Part shown: in pieces, positions 50,022 to 61,361 of the stretch | How the letters are laid out: each line of letters starts with the position of its first letter | Numbering within the stretch: the stretch's first letter is position 1 | Source of the DNA: Chrysomallon squamiferum | Taxonomy: Eukaryota > Mollusca > Gastropoda > Neomphalida > Peltospiridae | Assembly: GCA_012295275.1 (NCBI GenBank) | Contig: CM022665.1 | Location: 19,153,150 to 19,215,149 of the forward strand | Reading direction: 5' to 3' | DNA length: 62,000 nt | Notes under the pieces: model-generated | Seen by the model: the letters and a program-made list of their open reading frames with translations, nothing else | Database searches by the model: none | Told to the model about the DNA's origin: nothing | Translations under genes and position numbers: made by a program

Positions 50022-50378
50022 ATGAATAGCAACATCGTTTTGGGTGTATTGCTCATCTCCTTCACTCTAGCCTACAGCTTCACCCTGTACGACGCCTGTT
50101 TCACCGAATGTCTCATCTGCATACAGACTTGGGGAAAGGACCTCTACAACGGAGGCAAATGTGCAGCGTCGTGCGAAGAGAGCAAAGGTAGAAGCATGGA
50201 TCCAAAATGTGTGATGTTTATCAACAACACTAAACGGTCCCGTCAGACAATGCTGTCGATTCCAGACTGTGTGAAGACGTGTTCGCGATGCACCAATAAG
50301 CAGGGTGGAAAGTCTGTGGATAAGTTAACTTGCTTCTTCATGTGTGCAGTGAAGCACGAGATTCCAGGTTCTTGTTAA
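50022..50378 (+). CDS. Secreted precursor with two eclosion hormone-like six-cysteine modules
   Basis: 118 residues from ATG 50022 to TAA 50376-50378. The frame continues upstream into the TTA array as poly-Tyr, so I chose this ATG, one base after the acceptor. Residues 1-19 are a signal peptide. Cysteines lie at 26, 30, 33, 47, 51, 63 and again at 83, 87, 90, 104, 108, 118: C-x3-C-x2-C-x13-C-x3-C-x11-C, then the same with x9. Eclosion hormone has nearly this pattern (x12 and x9 in the known arthropod hormones). Between the modules are an N-N-T glycosylation sequon (68-70) and K-R-S-R (71-74), a likely convertase site that would free two peptides. The CxxxC pairs also occur in helical-hairpin peptides including venom components, so a hormone, a secreted effector or another role are all open. 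The double module is seen; the eclosion hormone relation is inference. Confidence 0.8.
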   Translation: MNSNIVLGVLLISFTLAYSFTLYDACFTECLICIQTWGKDLYNGGKCAASCEESKGRSMDPKCVMFINNTKRSRQTMLSIPDCVKTCSRCTNKQGGKSVDKLTCFFMCAVKHEIPGSC

Positions 50379-50636
50379 TCAGCGGCTGCGGACAAATTAT
50401 CTTTATTTTGGTTTATAAGCCAAAACGAAAGTTAAGTTCCTGGATGAGAAATTGAACAGCACGAGTAGACTAAATTAAAGAGCTTTACACAGATGAATAG
50501 TCGGTATTAGGATATTTAGATCTTTTTTTTTTTTTTTTTTTCAAAAGGAATTCCAAAAATTTAGCCAGATCTATTTGAGCAAGATCTGTTTTCAAATGTA
50601 TCATTTCATTTGTAACAATGTTTGTTTTCGAAATGT

Positions 50637-50642
50637 AATAAA
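50637..50642 (+). terminator. Candidate polyadenylation signal AATAAA
   Basis: AATAAA about 260 bases after the stop of the two-module gene; an ATTAAA lies earlier at 50474-50479. Either could end the transcript. Confidence 0.35.
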
Positions 50643-51257
50643 CTTTCACATGGCCATTTCAGATTATAGTTACCTAAATTTCACATCCAAAAGACGAAAA
50701 AAAAAATCCAAAAACAAAAGGAAGACATTTCTTTTGTTTTCACCTGTAATACGTTCCAAAAATACGTTTTTATAAAACGTATCACGTCATTGTTTTATTA
50801 AATAATTTCAGTGTAATGTCTCATAGTGAAATTTTATTTGGTTTGTACGCCTTTATTTGTTATAGAAAAATACTGTGACACATTATCAAAATGTTTATCC
50901 AACGCTTTCTCAGCAGTAATTAAATGATCAATTTGTCAAACTGTCACACATGATGTCGACTGGCATTTTGCTAATTGTTGTATTGAGTTATGTTTCTTTT
51001 GCGTCATCATCATGTACAAGATTGCTTATGAAACTGTAGAAGCAAAACATTAATTATTTTCTTGTTAAATTATTATTTTTATTGTCATGGATTTTTCATT
51101 AAAAGATAACAAACCTATTAACTGACATGAGACACTTTAGTAAATCAGATTATGCTATCCTTAAATGTTTAACGTTTGCAAAATCAACATATTTAATTAG
51201 TTAATTTACATTATTCAAAATTTTTTCAATTCATTATTTGCATTGCTTTAACAAATG
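50643..51257. other. Non-coding gap
   Basis: AT-rich, no exon recognised. Confidence 0.5.
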
Positions 51258-51475
51258 CCTGTCAGTTATACAGTCAAGAAACCAATTAACCTGCCAAAAA
51301 AAATGAACATAACGATAGCGATACATACACATAACATTTATTTATGCAATGAATTTCAATAACATATAAAGGGAAGCTAAACATTATCAATTTATCATTA
51401 AATATAGATAATTACCTTTTGCCTGTCAGTTATACGGTAAAGGAACCAATTAAACTGCCTGAAAAATGACAATAA
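51258..51475. repeat. Pair of about 50-bp direct repeats
   Basis: GCCTGTCAGTTATAC(A/G)GT followed by ACCAATTAA and CTGCC occurs at about 51258-51307 and again at about 51421-51470, 163 bases apart, with a few substitutions. Confidence 0.7.
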
Positions 51476-53620
51476 CTCGCTCCCAGTATTCTTCATGATT
51501 CTGAATGTGAAATCTACTTTATATATATTTTATAGCTACATGATGAGCAATGAACGAAGACCTTCCAGCAATTGATATTATTACTAAAATATTAAAGTAA
51601 TAATAAATATATAAAAAATAATTAAATACATAAATAAGTAATAATAATAATAATAATAAGCAATCAGAAATAAATAACAATAACAGTAATAGAAAGAACC
51701 CTGAATATCCCCTGATCGTAGCTGCAAACCTAACCTTAATCTCTAATATTAAATCCCCTTCCAAGCAACGTTACGAGAAAATAAACACAACAAGAAGAAT
51801 CTATATAACTAAACTGAACTATGACAGATACGTTATTATCATATCGGTTATTTACAATAAAACACATCCAGTGAAAGTTTATTGTTCAATTTTCTCTATT
51901 CCTTGCTAGCTGTTTTTTAAGATAATGCCATTACCAGTACACACTGACTCGATCCAAAGTTAGAGGGTTAGAAAAATTTGGACATTTTGATGCGGGATGA
52001 ATGAACGAATATTATTTAAGGACACTGGACGATTATCATTTGGTCTATGGATTCTGATGACAAGAGCGAGGAAACCAGCTCTCGCAACTCTGTGAGCAAC
52101 TGACAGCAAGGACATTTTGTTTTTTACATGAGCCAATCCAGAGACAAGAAACCACATACCACTGCCTATGATAAACTATTTGTAATACACATCCAACAAA
52201 GCAGTGTTGAGATTTATCTCACGATACATCGCATACGACAGTGGTCAGCGCATATAGGTGCAGGGTTTTAAAAATTGGAGGGAAAAAAAATAAAATAAAA
52301 AATAAGAGAGACAGAGAAAGAAAAGAAACACAATAAGATTTATGATAACTCCAAAATAATTGGTAGTTATTTTCCTTTTCCAACATCTTTCATCTTGGTT
52401 ACAATCCGATTCCAAATGGTGGTTTTATATTCTTCAGTAAACCAATCAATTCACATTTATTAGAATTTATTGGAAGAATAAAAGTTCTTTGTGTCAGTCC
52501 CAAATGAAATGACAACATTAATATTTACAGACTCTACAAACCTGAACAGTAGCCAGGGGAATTAAATATTTGCGACACAGTGTTACTGACAAATGGGATT
52601 AAATGTCACAGCTTGGCGATCTTGAAATTTATAGAGGAGATAATAAGATTATCTCCTGTCATTTGTCTGCTTGGCTATTCGAGACTGATGTCACAATTAA
52701 TTTGTGACTAGACAGGTAGCAATTACTCATACAAAAGACTATTAACAAAGGCAAAATCATACAGAATCATTTGCCTGTAATTCGAACTTAGCCCATTGTT
52801 ATGATTTCGAAAGATATTAAACTTAAATAACTGATTCTTTAACAGTCACGAAAAGTACTATCTTTTTTAAACATTTCTTTGCTATGGTGAAGTATGTTAA
52901 TTCAAGTCAGTAATACTTTAAACTGTAAGAGAAACGTTTATATAATAAAACTGTTATCCATGTTTTTCATTTACGAATTATAAATGCATGCAAAGCAGCC
53001 AGTATTGACTTAAAATTAATCCTATTTTCACATATCGATTATTCACTTGCAGAAAATTAAAGAACGTTATATCAAATTTGGTTAAAAACTTTAAAAAGTA
53101 ATAATAATAAATAAAGAAATTAAAAAATATATAAATAAAAAATAAAATAATAAGTAACTAAAAAATAAGTAACATAATGATTTGTAGGTAAGATGCATCA
53201 GTAAAGAACAAAATGTAAGATAACGAAATATAATTTAAGTAAAACTGAAAATGAATGATATTTTTATTAAAAATGTTTGCTTTGAAAAAAGCTCTTTTTT
53301 TTAACTGATTTTCACATAGGTCGTAATCATTTTTATGACAGTTCTTTATAAACATTTACTAGATTCCATGTTATAGCAAACTTTTAATTTAAAAACAAAT
53401 TAATTTCCATAATTATTTTTTGTTCTGCAGAATATTAATGATTCTCTTTAAATGTAATAATAGCATTTCCGAGATTTATCTTGTTAAACGAGAACAGAAC
53501 CAAAAATAAAAAAATTATAATATACAAGTATATGAATAAACAATAATGAAATAAATATATAACAGAAACAATGACAAAAATAGTTCCATCATCTTGTGTC
53601 ATTACTACTACTACTACTAC
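51476..53620. other. Non-coding gap
   Basis: AAT units at 51640-51658 and A-rich tracts at 52276-52310 and 53100-53170. A minus frame at 51960-52157 shows no domain or signal peptide. Confidence 0.5.
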
Positions 53621-53782
53621 TGTCGTTAATCATTCATTCATGAGAAACACTCAGTATTACATACTATTGTCAATAATTTTTGTTTATTTCCTGGGCTTTC
53701 TAAAGCTGGAAACTCATTTTGATAATTACACTAATGATAACAAAAGAAGAAAAGCTTTTGTACTTTTGAGATCTATTGTACT
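53621..53782 (+). repeat. 160-bp diverged repeat, copy 2 (open frame)
   Basis: Partner of 47789-47948. Here the frame is open: M-R-N-T-Q-Y-Y-I-L-L-S-I-I-F-V-Y-F-L-G-F then K-L-E-T-H-F-D-N-Y-T-N-D-N-K-R-R-K. This looks like a short signal-anchor followed by a charged segment with a basic cluster. No splice donor or start context proves it is coding. The pair flanks the two-module cysteine-rich gene. Confidence 0.6.
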
Positions 53783-53807
53783 ATTACTGCTATTACTACT
53801 GCTACCA

Positions 53808-53808
<1 letters not shown>

Positions 53809-53856
<48 letters not shown>

Positions 53857-53866
53857 GTTGTTGTTG

Positions 53867-53929
<63 letters not shown>
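53809..53929. repeat. (TTA)(TTG)(TTA) microsatellite
   Basis: About 120 bases of trinucleotide units with a TTG block near 53855-53872. The sequence from 53930 to 54680 holds no recognised gene. Confidence 0.95.
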
Positions 53930-53930
<1 letters not shown>

Positions 53931-54681
53931 GCTTAATCAGTAACACGTGAAAAATGAATAATGTCTCTAATCAGAGTTAAAATATTAGACTTCCAGATGT
54001 AATGTAAACAGTAACAAATAGTTAAGTGGCTGCAATCGAACATTCAGGTGGTCATCTAGGATATTCAGTGTTTTCAAACATTCCGAGACAAGAAGCAGCA
54101 GACACAACAGCTGTATCCTCGTTACCGATTCCACAGAGACATTCAACAAATTAAAATGTGTTTCACAATTTTATCTCTCACAACGTGTTAATGAACTTCA
54201 TTTTTGTTGAAGCATCTGTGGAGGAAAAGTAAAAACAAAAAGGGAGAATCGCTTCACCTTCGGGAAATATATTATTCGAGTCTGCAATGAGACTGACTTT
54301 ACAGTCAAAAATAGATTAAAGCTAATCATGTAAATTCTTGGATGTGCACAACCTCTCAGTGTTCATATACGCAATAATCTAAAGCGTTACAAAACATTGG
54401 TTCAAGATGTCAAGGTTAGGAATTTTATGTCTGTGGAAAATATAATGATAATCGAATAGGACGTATATCTGTTAATATACAAAACAGTTAATTACTACAG
54501 TCTTATATTATATATATAAAATATAATAATAATAATAATAATAAATAATAATAAATAAATACATTTTTGTATCAGTCATGTAACGGGTTCGTTTCCTTTG
54601 CTTCACAGGGATACAACATAAATAATGTGATTATTTTAAATGTCATAATATTACATCAAACAGATATACAACACTATAAAG

Positions 54682-54722
<41 letters not shown>
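54682..54722. repeat. (TA)n microsatellite
   Basis: About 20 TA units; A-rich and AAC-rich sequence follows to 55010. Confidence 0.95.
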
Positions 54723-54723
<1 letters not shown>

Positions 54724-55023
54724 GCTGCTTTTTTATAAAACGGATTTAAATTTAACAAATCTAGAGACGAATTGAAATTAGGTTTATCTTTCATAAAACC
54801 CCACCCAAAACAACAGCAACAGCAAATATAAAAAAAAAAAAACAAATAAAACAACACAAAAAAACAATATTAATACGAAGAAGAAGAGGAAGAAACTTTT
54901 ACTGGTTCTTGTCAGACCCTATAAATGCATTACCAACAGACAGAAACATTAAACAAACAAAACAAACAGACAAACCCCAAAAATTATATCGAAACTGCTC
55001 TGTGATGTTATAGTTACATTAAA

Positions 55024-55810
55024 CTGATGTCACGTGACAGCAAAAGGTGAGATTTGCTGCAAATAATGTCCTAAAACAGACCATTATTTGAGATGTTGGT
55101 GGGCATCAAGTATGTTACATACACTAGTTTACAATATCTGAATGATGCAGATGACATCATTTTGACGTCAAGTCGACATAACTGGTTTGTGCACAGCTGG
55201 TAATCACTGCAGAGAAAAAAAAAAACAAAAAAAAAATTAGATGTTGACACATACAATGTTAAATTTCACTATCGTCATTAACATCATCATCCTGATCCAC
55301 TGAGATGGGATTCTAAGGGTTTATATACGACTCTACCTGACATGGTCCCCAGGCACGTGGACATCATAATCCATACCCACTACAAGTATAGTGTTGCATA
55401 GTGCAGCCTGTAATACAGTTGCAATGCACCACCATCAGCAAATTATCCGGTGCAGCTTTCTTTGTAAACATGACTGGCCTGAACTGGTTGTTCTCACATT
55501 TCTGTCCCATGTCATTTGCATCAAGTACAGTCTCTTTTCATAACCATGTCAAAATTTGGAAATCATTTCATGGCAGATGTAGATGGAGGAAGTCGTTCCG
55601 GAGTCCTTTGATGCACTATAGATAATTTCCAATTCCTTCCAAAATAAGGATTGGTGAAATGTTGTGTCTATCTGCAAGATTACAAATGTAAGTCAGCGTA
55701 AAGAGGTTGCATCTTGGATCACTGGAATACACACTGATCATTGGTAGGGAAATGATGGTAGATTTTTTTTATTTGCAGCAAATCTCGTCTATGACATCAT
55801 GTGACGTCAG
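55024..55810 (-). mobile_element. DNA transposon remnant with 40-bp inverted ends
   Basis: Left end 55024-55064 (CTGATGTCACGTGAC to GAGATTTGCTGCAAAT) is the imperfect inverted copy of 55771-55810. The 17 inner bases are identical. Inside, the minus strand carries a decayed frame (about 55740-55330): L-T-Y-I-C-N-L-A-D-R-H-N-I-S-P, later K-A-A-P-D-N-L-L-M-V-V-H-C-N-C and C-P-R-A-W-G-P-C. The last part resembles a cysteine-rich tail (D-N-L-L-x-x-x-x-C-x-C then spaced cysteines) found in some multicopy animal transposon-like proteins. Several stops. The superfamily is not determined. Confidence 0.55.
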
Positions 55811-56240
55811 TCTGACGTAATTATGACGCCACAAAGCAATTACCATAGACAACTTTTTAAATTCTGTTTTTATCATTATTTTTCATATTCTGACTGACCT
55901 TATTAATAATTTTGTGTAATACTTTGTTAAAATTTTCTTACTAGTCTGATTAATATAAGCTAAAAAAATTCAAAGACTGTTAATAGTTTCATCAAAATGT
56001 AAGACATTTGAAGGTCAGTCACTAAATACTTATTAATTGTAGAGTTGTCAGAAATTAGTCAGTTCCTTAATACAAACGAAAAACAAAGACCCAGACGAAA
56101 TATTTTTGTACTCATGCATCGATAAATAACTCAAAAAATAAAAAAATAATAAAATAATAATAATAATTATTATTATTATTATTATTATTATTATTTTATT
56201 ATTAAATAAATATTAAAGCAATAACATTTGAAATACATTA

Positions 56241-56279
<39 letters not shown>

Positions 56280-56360
56280 CGAAGGGAGATAACTCAAATA
56301 AGACAGAAACAGCTGTTGTTGTATTTTTGAGCCCATGATTTAGTCGCCGAGTGACGCATT
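55811..56360. other. AT-rich upstream stretch with AAT/ATT arrays
   Basis: An AAT array followed directly by an ATT array at about 56140-56196 forms a long simple palindrome; a further (AAT)n tract lies at 56241-56279. Confidence 0.7.
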
Positions 56361-56362
56361 TT

Positions 56363-56371
56363 ACCGGAAGT
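56363..56371. promoter_or_regulatory. ETS/GABP-type promoter motif
   Basis: ACCGGAAGT lies 134 bases before the ATG of the next gene, with a TGACGCA word 10 bases upstream. CCGGAAGT near the start site is typical of TATA-less broadly expressed genes. Confidence 0.5.
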
Positions 56372-56504
56372 ATGACTTCTGTTGTTAAGAGGTTTTTCAA
56401 GTGTAATCATTTGGACTAAGAGCATCCAACAGCTTTTATAAGATGCATTATAATGCACTTTGGCATATTAGTGTGATAACTTTTGTTATTTAAAACGTAA
56501 TAAG

Positions 56505-56779
56505 ATGGCCAGTGTTAGCAATCGATCATCGCTTCAACCGGTAAGCAGTAGTTTCCATAAATATCTGCGTAATAAAATGTGTATTATTACAACCCCAAAA
56601 CACTCCCACAGGAAGCTCATTCAATGTATCATTGTATGTATGTATGTCTGTATGCATGCATATGGGCATATTTATATGTATATATCCATATGTATATGTA
56701 TATGCATCTTTGTACGTTTGTCTATGGATTTATGTATATGTGTATGTGTGCATTAATGTATATGTGTATATGTATGTAC

Positions 56780-56812
<33 letters not shown>

Positions 56813-59641
56813 AATCTTGAATGAGAGCATGTATGTATGTATGTATTTAAGATTTAAAAAATGCACTAGCTCCAGATTAAACAAATTATCATTTTCAAAG
56901 TTTATTTGAGTTGATTTAATGCGTCGTGTTTAGTTTTAAGGCTAATTAGCTTGTACTGGGCTCTTTTTTACTACATATTTATTATTTTGCCATCACATTT
57001 TAAAAATAGGATCAAGTTCAATATACACTTTATCATATACTGATTTTTGCTGACTGGGATTGCCTCAGCAAATTTCTGAATTTGTCATTTATTTTGGTTC
57101 ACACATAAAACAACTGATAATACTTATTTTGAATGGATTACCATAAAAAAAAAAATTCAAATGGCTAGTTTTGTATAACCAGGCCCAGTAGAAATGTGAT
57201 GTCTGACACTATATTTAAATAGCGATAACATGAAATACCTGGGTTTTAAGGTACAGTATAGCAAAGCTTAAATATCAGGAAGTAGAATGACAGTTTGTAA
57301 TAAATGAATGTATTTAACAAATTAGAGAGGTTTAGCATAGATGTTACTTTGACATACTGAAGCCATATTGTCCTATCTTGCGAGAATTCCCTGATACGGA
57401 TCAAGCCTATGGGTACGTGTTAACGTATAACGAAGCACTTACACATGTGCATTTCCATAACAAATTTTTGAAAGATTAGAACATGATTTTCTGTAATTAT
57501 CTTAGCATGGCTTAGTACTGATTAAATTACATTTTCTTGCATGATTTTCACATAAATGATCACAAAGATAGGCCCCCTCTCCCATTAATAAATCTGTGGT
57601 TGTCCCTTCATACCACTGTACTGCAGGCGTAACAAGATTTCAATTTCTGGTGCTAGATTCAAACTAATATATGCTTGAAAAGTAGTAAATTAACTTTGTG
57701 GACCATTATAATACCATACAGTGTTGTTTTGCTTCTTGCCGAGAAATGTACAAAAATGTTGGCCATTCCATAGTTCCGTATCTACTTGACAGCTGCAAGA
57801 TCAACAAAGAACAAAGAAGAGGTATAGCATATATGCAGTGGTATAGGTTTGTGACAGAAGCCATCTTGACTCCAAAGCGTAAGGTCACCCAATTTTTGTG
57901 ATGATTTTTGCATTCCTTGAAGGAGATTCCCTTATTTGTGTTTCTGGTTGTCATTATTTGTAAATATTTTAAAAAAAACCACAAATATCATGAAATAGCA
58001 TATATATTCAACTTCATCATCATATTCATTTCTTGACAAGTAATCTTTGATAAACAACAGAGAATAACAGACAAGTTTACCATTTCAAAATGATCTTTTG
58101 TTTTGGGTACCAAAATATGGGGTGTCTCAGCAAATTTCACAGCCATAGTGATTGCAGTTTTAGATCTTTTCTTTCTTATACAGATTTTGGTTATGAAGAA
58201 TTTCTTAGCAAGTTAGAGTTTATGATTCTTTTTTTTTAATTTTTTAGATCTAAATAATGAAGCTGTAAGGCAAATTAACACTAATTAATGCTATTAATCA
58301 ATTTAAAAAAAAGAATGTTAGCAAAATGCTTGAAAATGTAAAGTCCTCTACCATTTGTCAGTCTTGAAAAATTACCTTCTTGTATACCGGTTTAATGTTT
58401 ATGGAGTTTTTGAGTATTACAATACATTTATTATATTATCAAAATGAAGATGTAGATTAGTTCTACAGCTATGCAATATTTTTTAAGGATGTTGCTAACT
58501 CTCATGAATTTCAGTTAATGCATTATTTGCACTAATTAGCTCAAGTGTACCTAAAGCCTTAATTATGTATTTCACAAAAACTTCATAGAAATGAAACCTT
58601 ATAAAAAAAAATCATTTTTCAAGACTGATGCATTTTGCTAACATTCATTTTTTTTTTTTTATCAACTGATTAATATTAAGTAAGAAATGATTTTAACTTT
58701 TCATAATTCATGCAGTATTTGTAAATGAAAAATGTGCATATTATTTATTTGTTTATATGATTAAAGCCTTTTAGATGTTCACAACATTCATCTTTATTAT
58801 TACATATAAATTCCGTCTGAATTATCATTATATTTTCTGCTTTTTGTCTTTCAAAAGAAATAACTTTATATCATTGCAAATGATAGTGACAGCACATATA
58901 CTAATAATAGTTGAGTAGGATATGGCTGATTTTGAATTCTAAGTCTTCTTTGTCACTGACATTTACATTTTCAGATTACAAACTTAATCAAGGTAAAACT
59001 GTGTTCTGTGTTTTACACTGAGATATTTTGGTTCACCTGTAGTTATTTAGGTTACCACTGCACATTTAACCTGTGTGTTACAGTGTTAACCTGATCTGGG
59101 CTTTGTTGATAGTTTCTTTGGTGACTCAAAACTGTGGCCAGTGTGCCGTGACTGTTCACAAACGCCAACACTTCGTGTATGGAGACATTTCTTTGTTGTT
59201 TCTTCAGTTTGTAAGATAAATTTGTTATTTTATCCGTTAAAATATACACTTTACATTGGTTATACTAATTTTTGATTGTATTTTTACAGTTTATTGTACA
59301 TTTGTACATGGACACACGTACAGAGATAATAAATATAAAACTTAAGTTGATTAATTGCTCATCCATGCATGATTATTATTTTGTAAAGAAAAGTAGATGT
59401 TTAATACAGTGTATATTATCTGAAGAACAGTAGATATCAGATATAATTATATTTACATGTAGTATTAAAGGATTTGTATATAAACAATAACCAGTGTTGA
59501 CTGTTACTTGATTTACCAGGTAAGTAAACAGTGGCTGGGTAAAGGTACAGCTATGTATATATATATATATATATATATAGATATAGATATACTAGATATA
59601 TATACTAGGTAGTCAAACAGGTTATTTTCTTTTCTTACTCA

Positions 59642-59683
<42 letters not shown>

Positions 59684-61228
59684 AAGTAAAATAATGTACA
59701 GTTAACACTAATGGTTAAGAATCATCTTACAAGGATTTTTTTTTTTTAAAAAAAGGTGTGAAAAGCAACAACAACTAAACAAACAACAACAAAAGCAAAA
59801 GAGTTCAGTTTCTGTATTAAATTTAAAAGAAGTCTTCAAAAATATGTTGCCTATTCCTGTATTATAATGTATTATAATTCTGTCTTTTTTTTTTTTTTTT
59901 CTTTTTGTTATTATCATTATTATTATTATTATTATGATTAACTCGGCTAGAAAGAGGAAAGATGGCTTCATCATTAAACCAACTTTATCAAAAATTGGTG
60001 GATTATTTTTATAATGATAGAGAAAGGTATCACATATTTCAAAACACACTCTTGATTTTCTAGATGGTGAATTTTATATAGAAATGTTTTTCTGACCTTT
60101 TTCAGCATCCTTTAAATTCTTATCTGATAGAGATGAAGTTTAAGTTCATAAAATTAATGAGAGAATGATCTATTCATTTATATATGATCTATTGATGTGT
60201 ATCAGTCAGTTTCATAGTGATCAGAGACAAATCTGAAAAGAAAAAGAAAAAGTGTCTCATGCTGTTGAGACATCTTGTATATCTTATAGGGTGTGTGTGT
60301 TTGTGTGTGTCTGTAAAATAAAGAATGAATATTACATAATGCAGGTTTTGTACAGGTGAAACAAATTAAAGCCAAACTTGTAAATGTATTTACCAGTATA
60401 TTTACTTTCTATCTCTGTCAACTGGTAATTGTGATAAGAAATCACAGCACATAACAAAAATAATGCACAAAAGAACTGAAAATAACAACAACAAACAAAC
60501 AAAATAATACAAACATTGCATCATCATAATAACAATAACAATAATAATTCCTCTGTTGTTGTACAGTGATCTGTAGACAATACCAATCCTTTTGGTTTAA
60601 AGCAAAATGTAGTAATCTGCACTGTTAATATTGTTTTAAATTATGAAAACATAATTTGGCTTTATTGACAAAACACAGACACACATCTTATAGCTATTGA
60701 GACTAATTGTGTACTAAGTGAATTACGAATACATCATTTCTGAATTACAGGAAGTTGAAGTAATTATGTCCTTTATTTTGATGGGCTGTATTATTTGATT
60801 GTTTAATGGACTTTGATGGGAAAGTTAGAGCAAAAATGTTTTTAACAAGTCACATTAATCATAGTGAAAGAATTTTGTTCATACTTTCTGCATTTTCTAA
60901 TTTTTTAAATTAGACTGAATTATTTAATATTTGAAATGATACAGTTTGAACAATAAAAAAAAAAACACTATTCATTATAATTCACTTGTGTACAGCTGTA
61001 TTTAGTTTAATCTGTACATGTTAAAAATTCCAATTTATTTATTAAAAACCCTTTAAACTATAGTGTCCTCCAGAATTTTGGCTATGGAATAGTAATGATA
61101 TAAAACTAGTAAATAATATGTTTGTGTTTATTTTCAGGATACAAAATCACATGGTAACCAATTTGCTGCAGATGAAGATAAAGATAATGATGAGACAACT
61201 GAACTTCTGGTGAACAATATGAGTGAAC
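56505..61228 (+). CDS. 5' part of an unrecognised gene (two exons, continues beyond window)
   Basis: Exon 56505-56540 starts AAGATGGCC and encodes M-A-S-V-S-N-R-S-S-L-Q-P, ending at donor GTAAGC in phase 0. Exon 61138-61228, after a TTTTCAG acceptor, continues D-T-K-S-H-G-N-Q-F-A-A then an acidic D-E-D-K-D-N-D-E-T-T-E-L-L-V-N-N-M-S-E and ends at donor GTATGT in phase 1. Together 42 residues plus one base. The acidic T-E-L-L segment looks like the cytosolic leader of a membrane protein (a di-leucine sorting type E-x-x-x-L-L: E-T-T-E-L-L), but no folded domain is reached. An additional exon inside the 4.6-kb intron cannot be excluded. Confidence 0.6.
56541..61137 (+). other. Intron 1 of the unrecognised gene
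   Basis: Degenerate GTAT/CATA tract at 56630-56850 with (GT)n at 56781-56806; (TA)n at 59556-59580; (TTA)n at 59643-59682; T-run at 59885-59902. A frame open on both strands at 57698-57984 has no domain I recognise. Confidence 0.55.
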
Positions 61229-61361
61229 GTATGTACACAAGGCACCTTACACGTTAACATTTTTAAATGCATAAAAATATAAATATATATATATAAAACA
61301 CTGAATGTATTATTATTTTCTGCTGGAATGTATCTAACATTATATGTCTGTAAATGAAATA

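Noticed and set aside
53571-53930. 119-residue frame ending in poly-Tyr/Cys
   Set aside because: The end is a translated TTA/TTG array. Only the 160-bp repeat inside it is of interest.
56505-56824. Overlapping 62-83 residue frames across the first exon and GTAT tract
   Set aside because: Only the first 12 codons before the GTAAGC donor are supported; the rest is simple repeat.
57698-57984. Frames open on both strands in the large intron
   Set aside because: No splice support, signal peptide or domain recognised.
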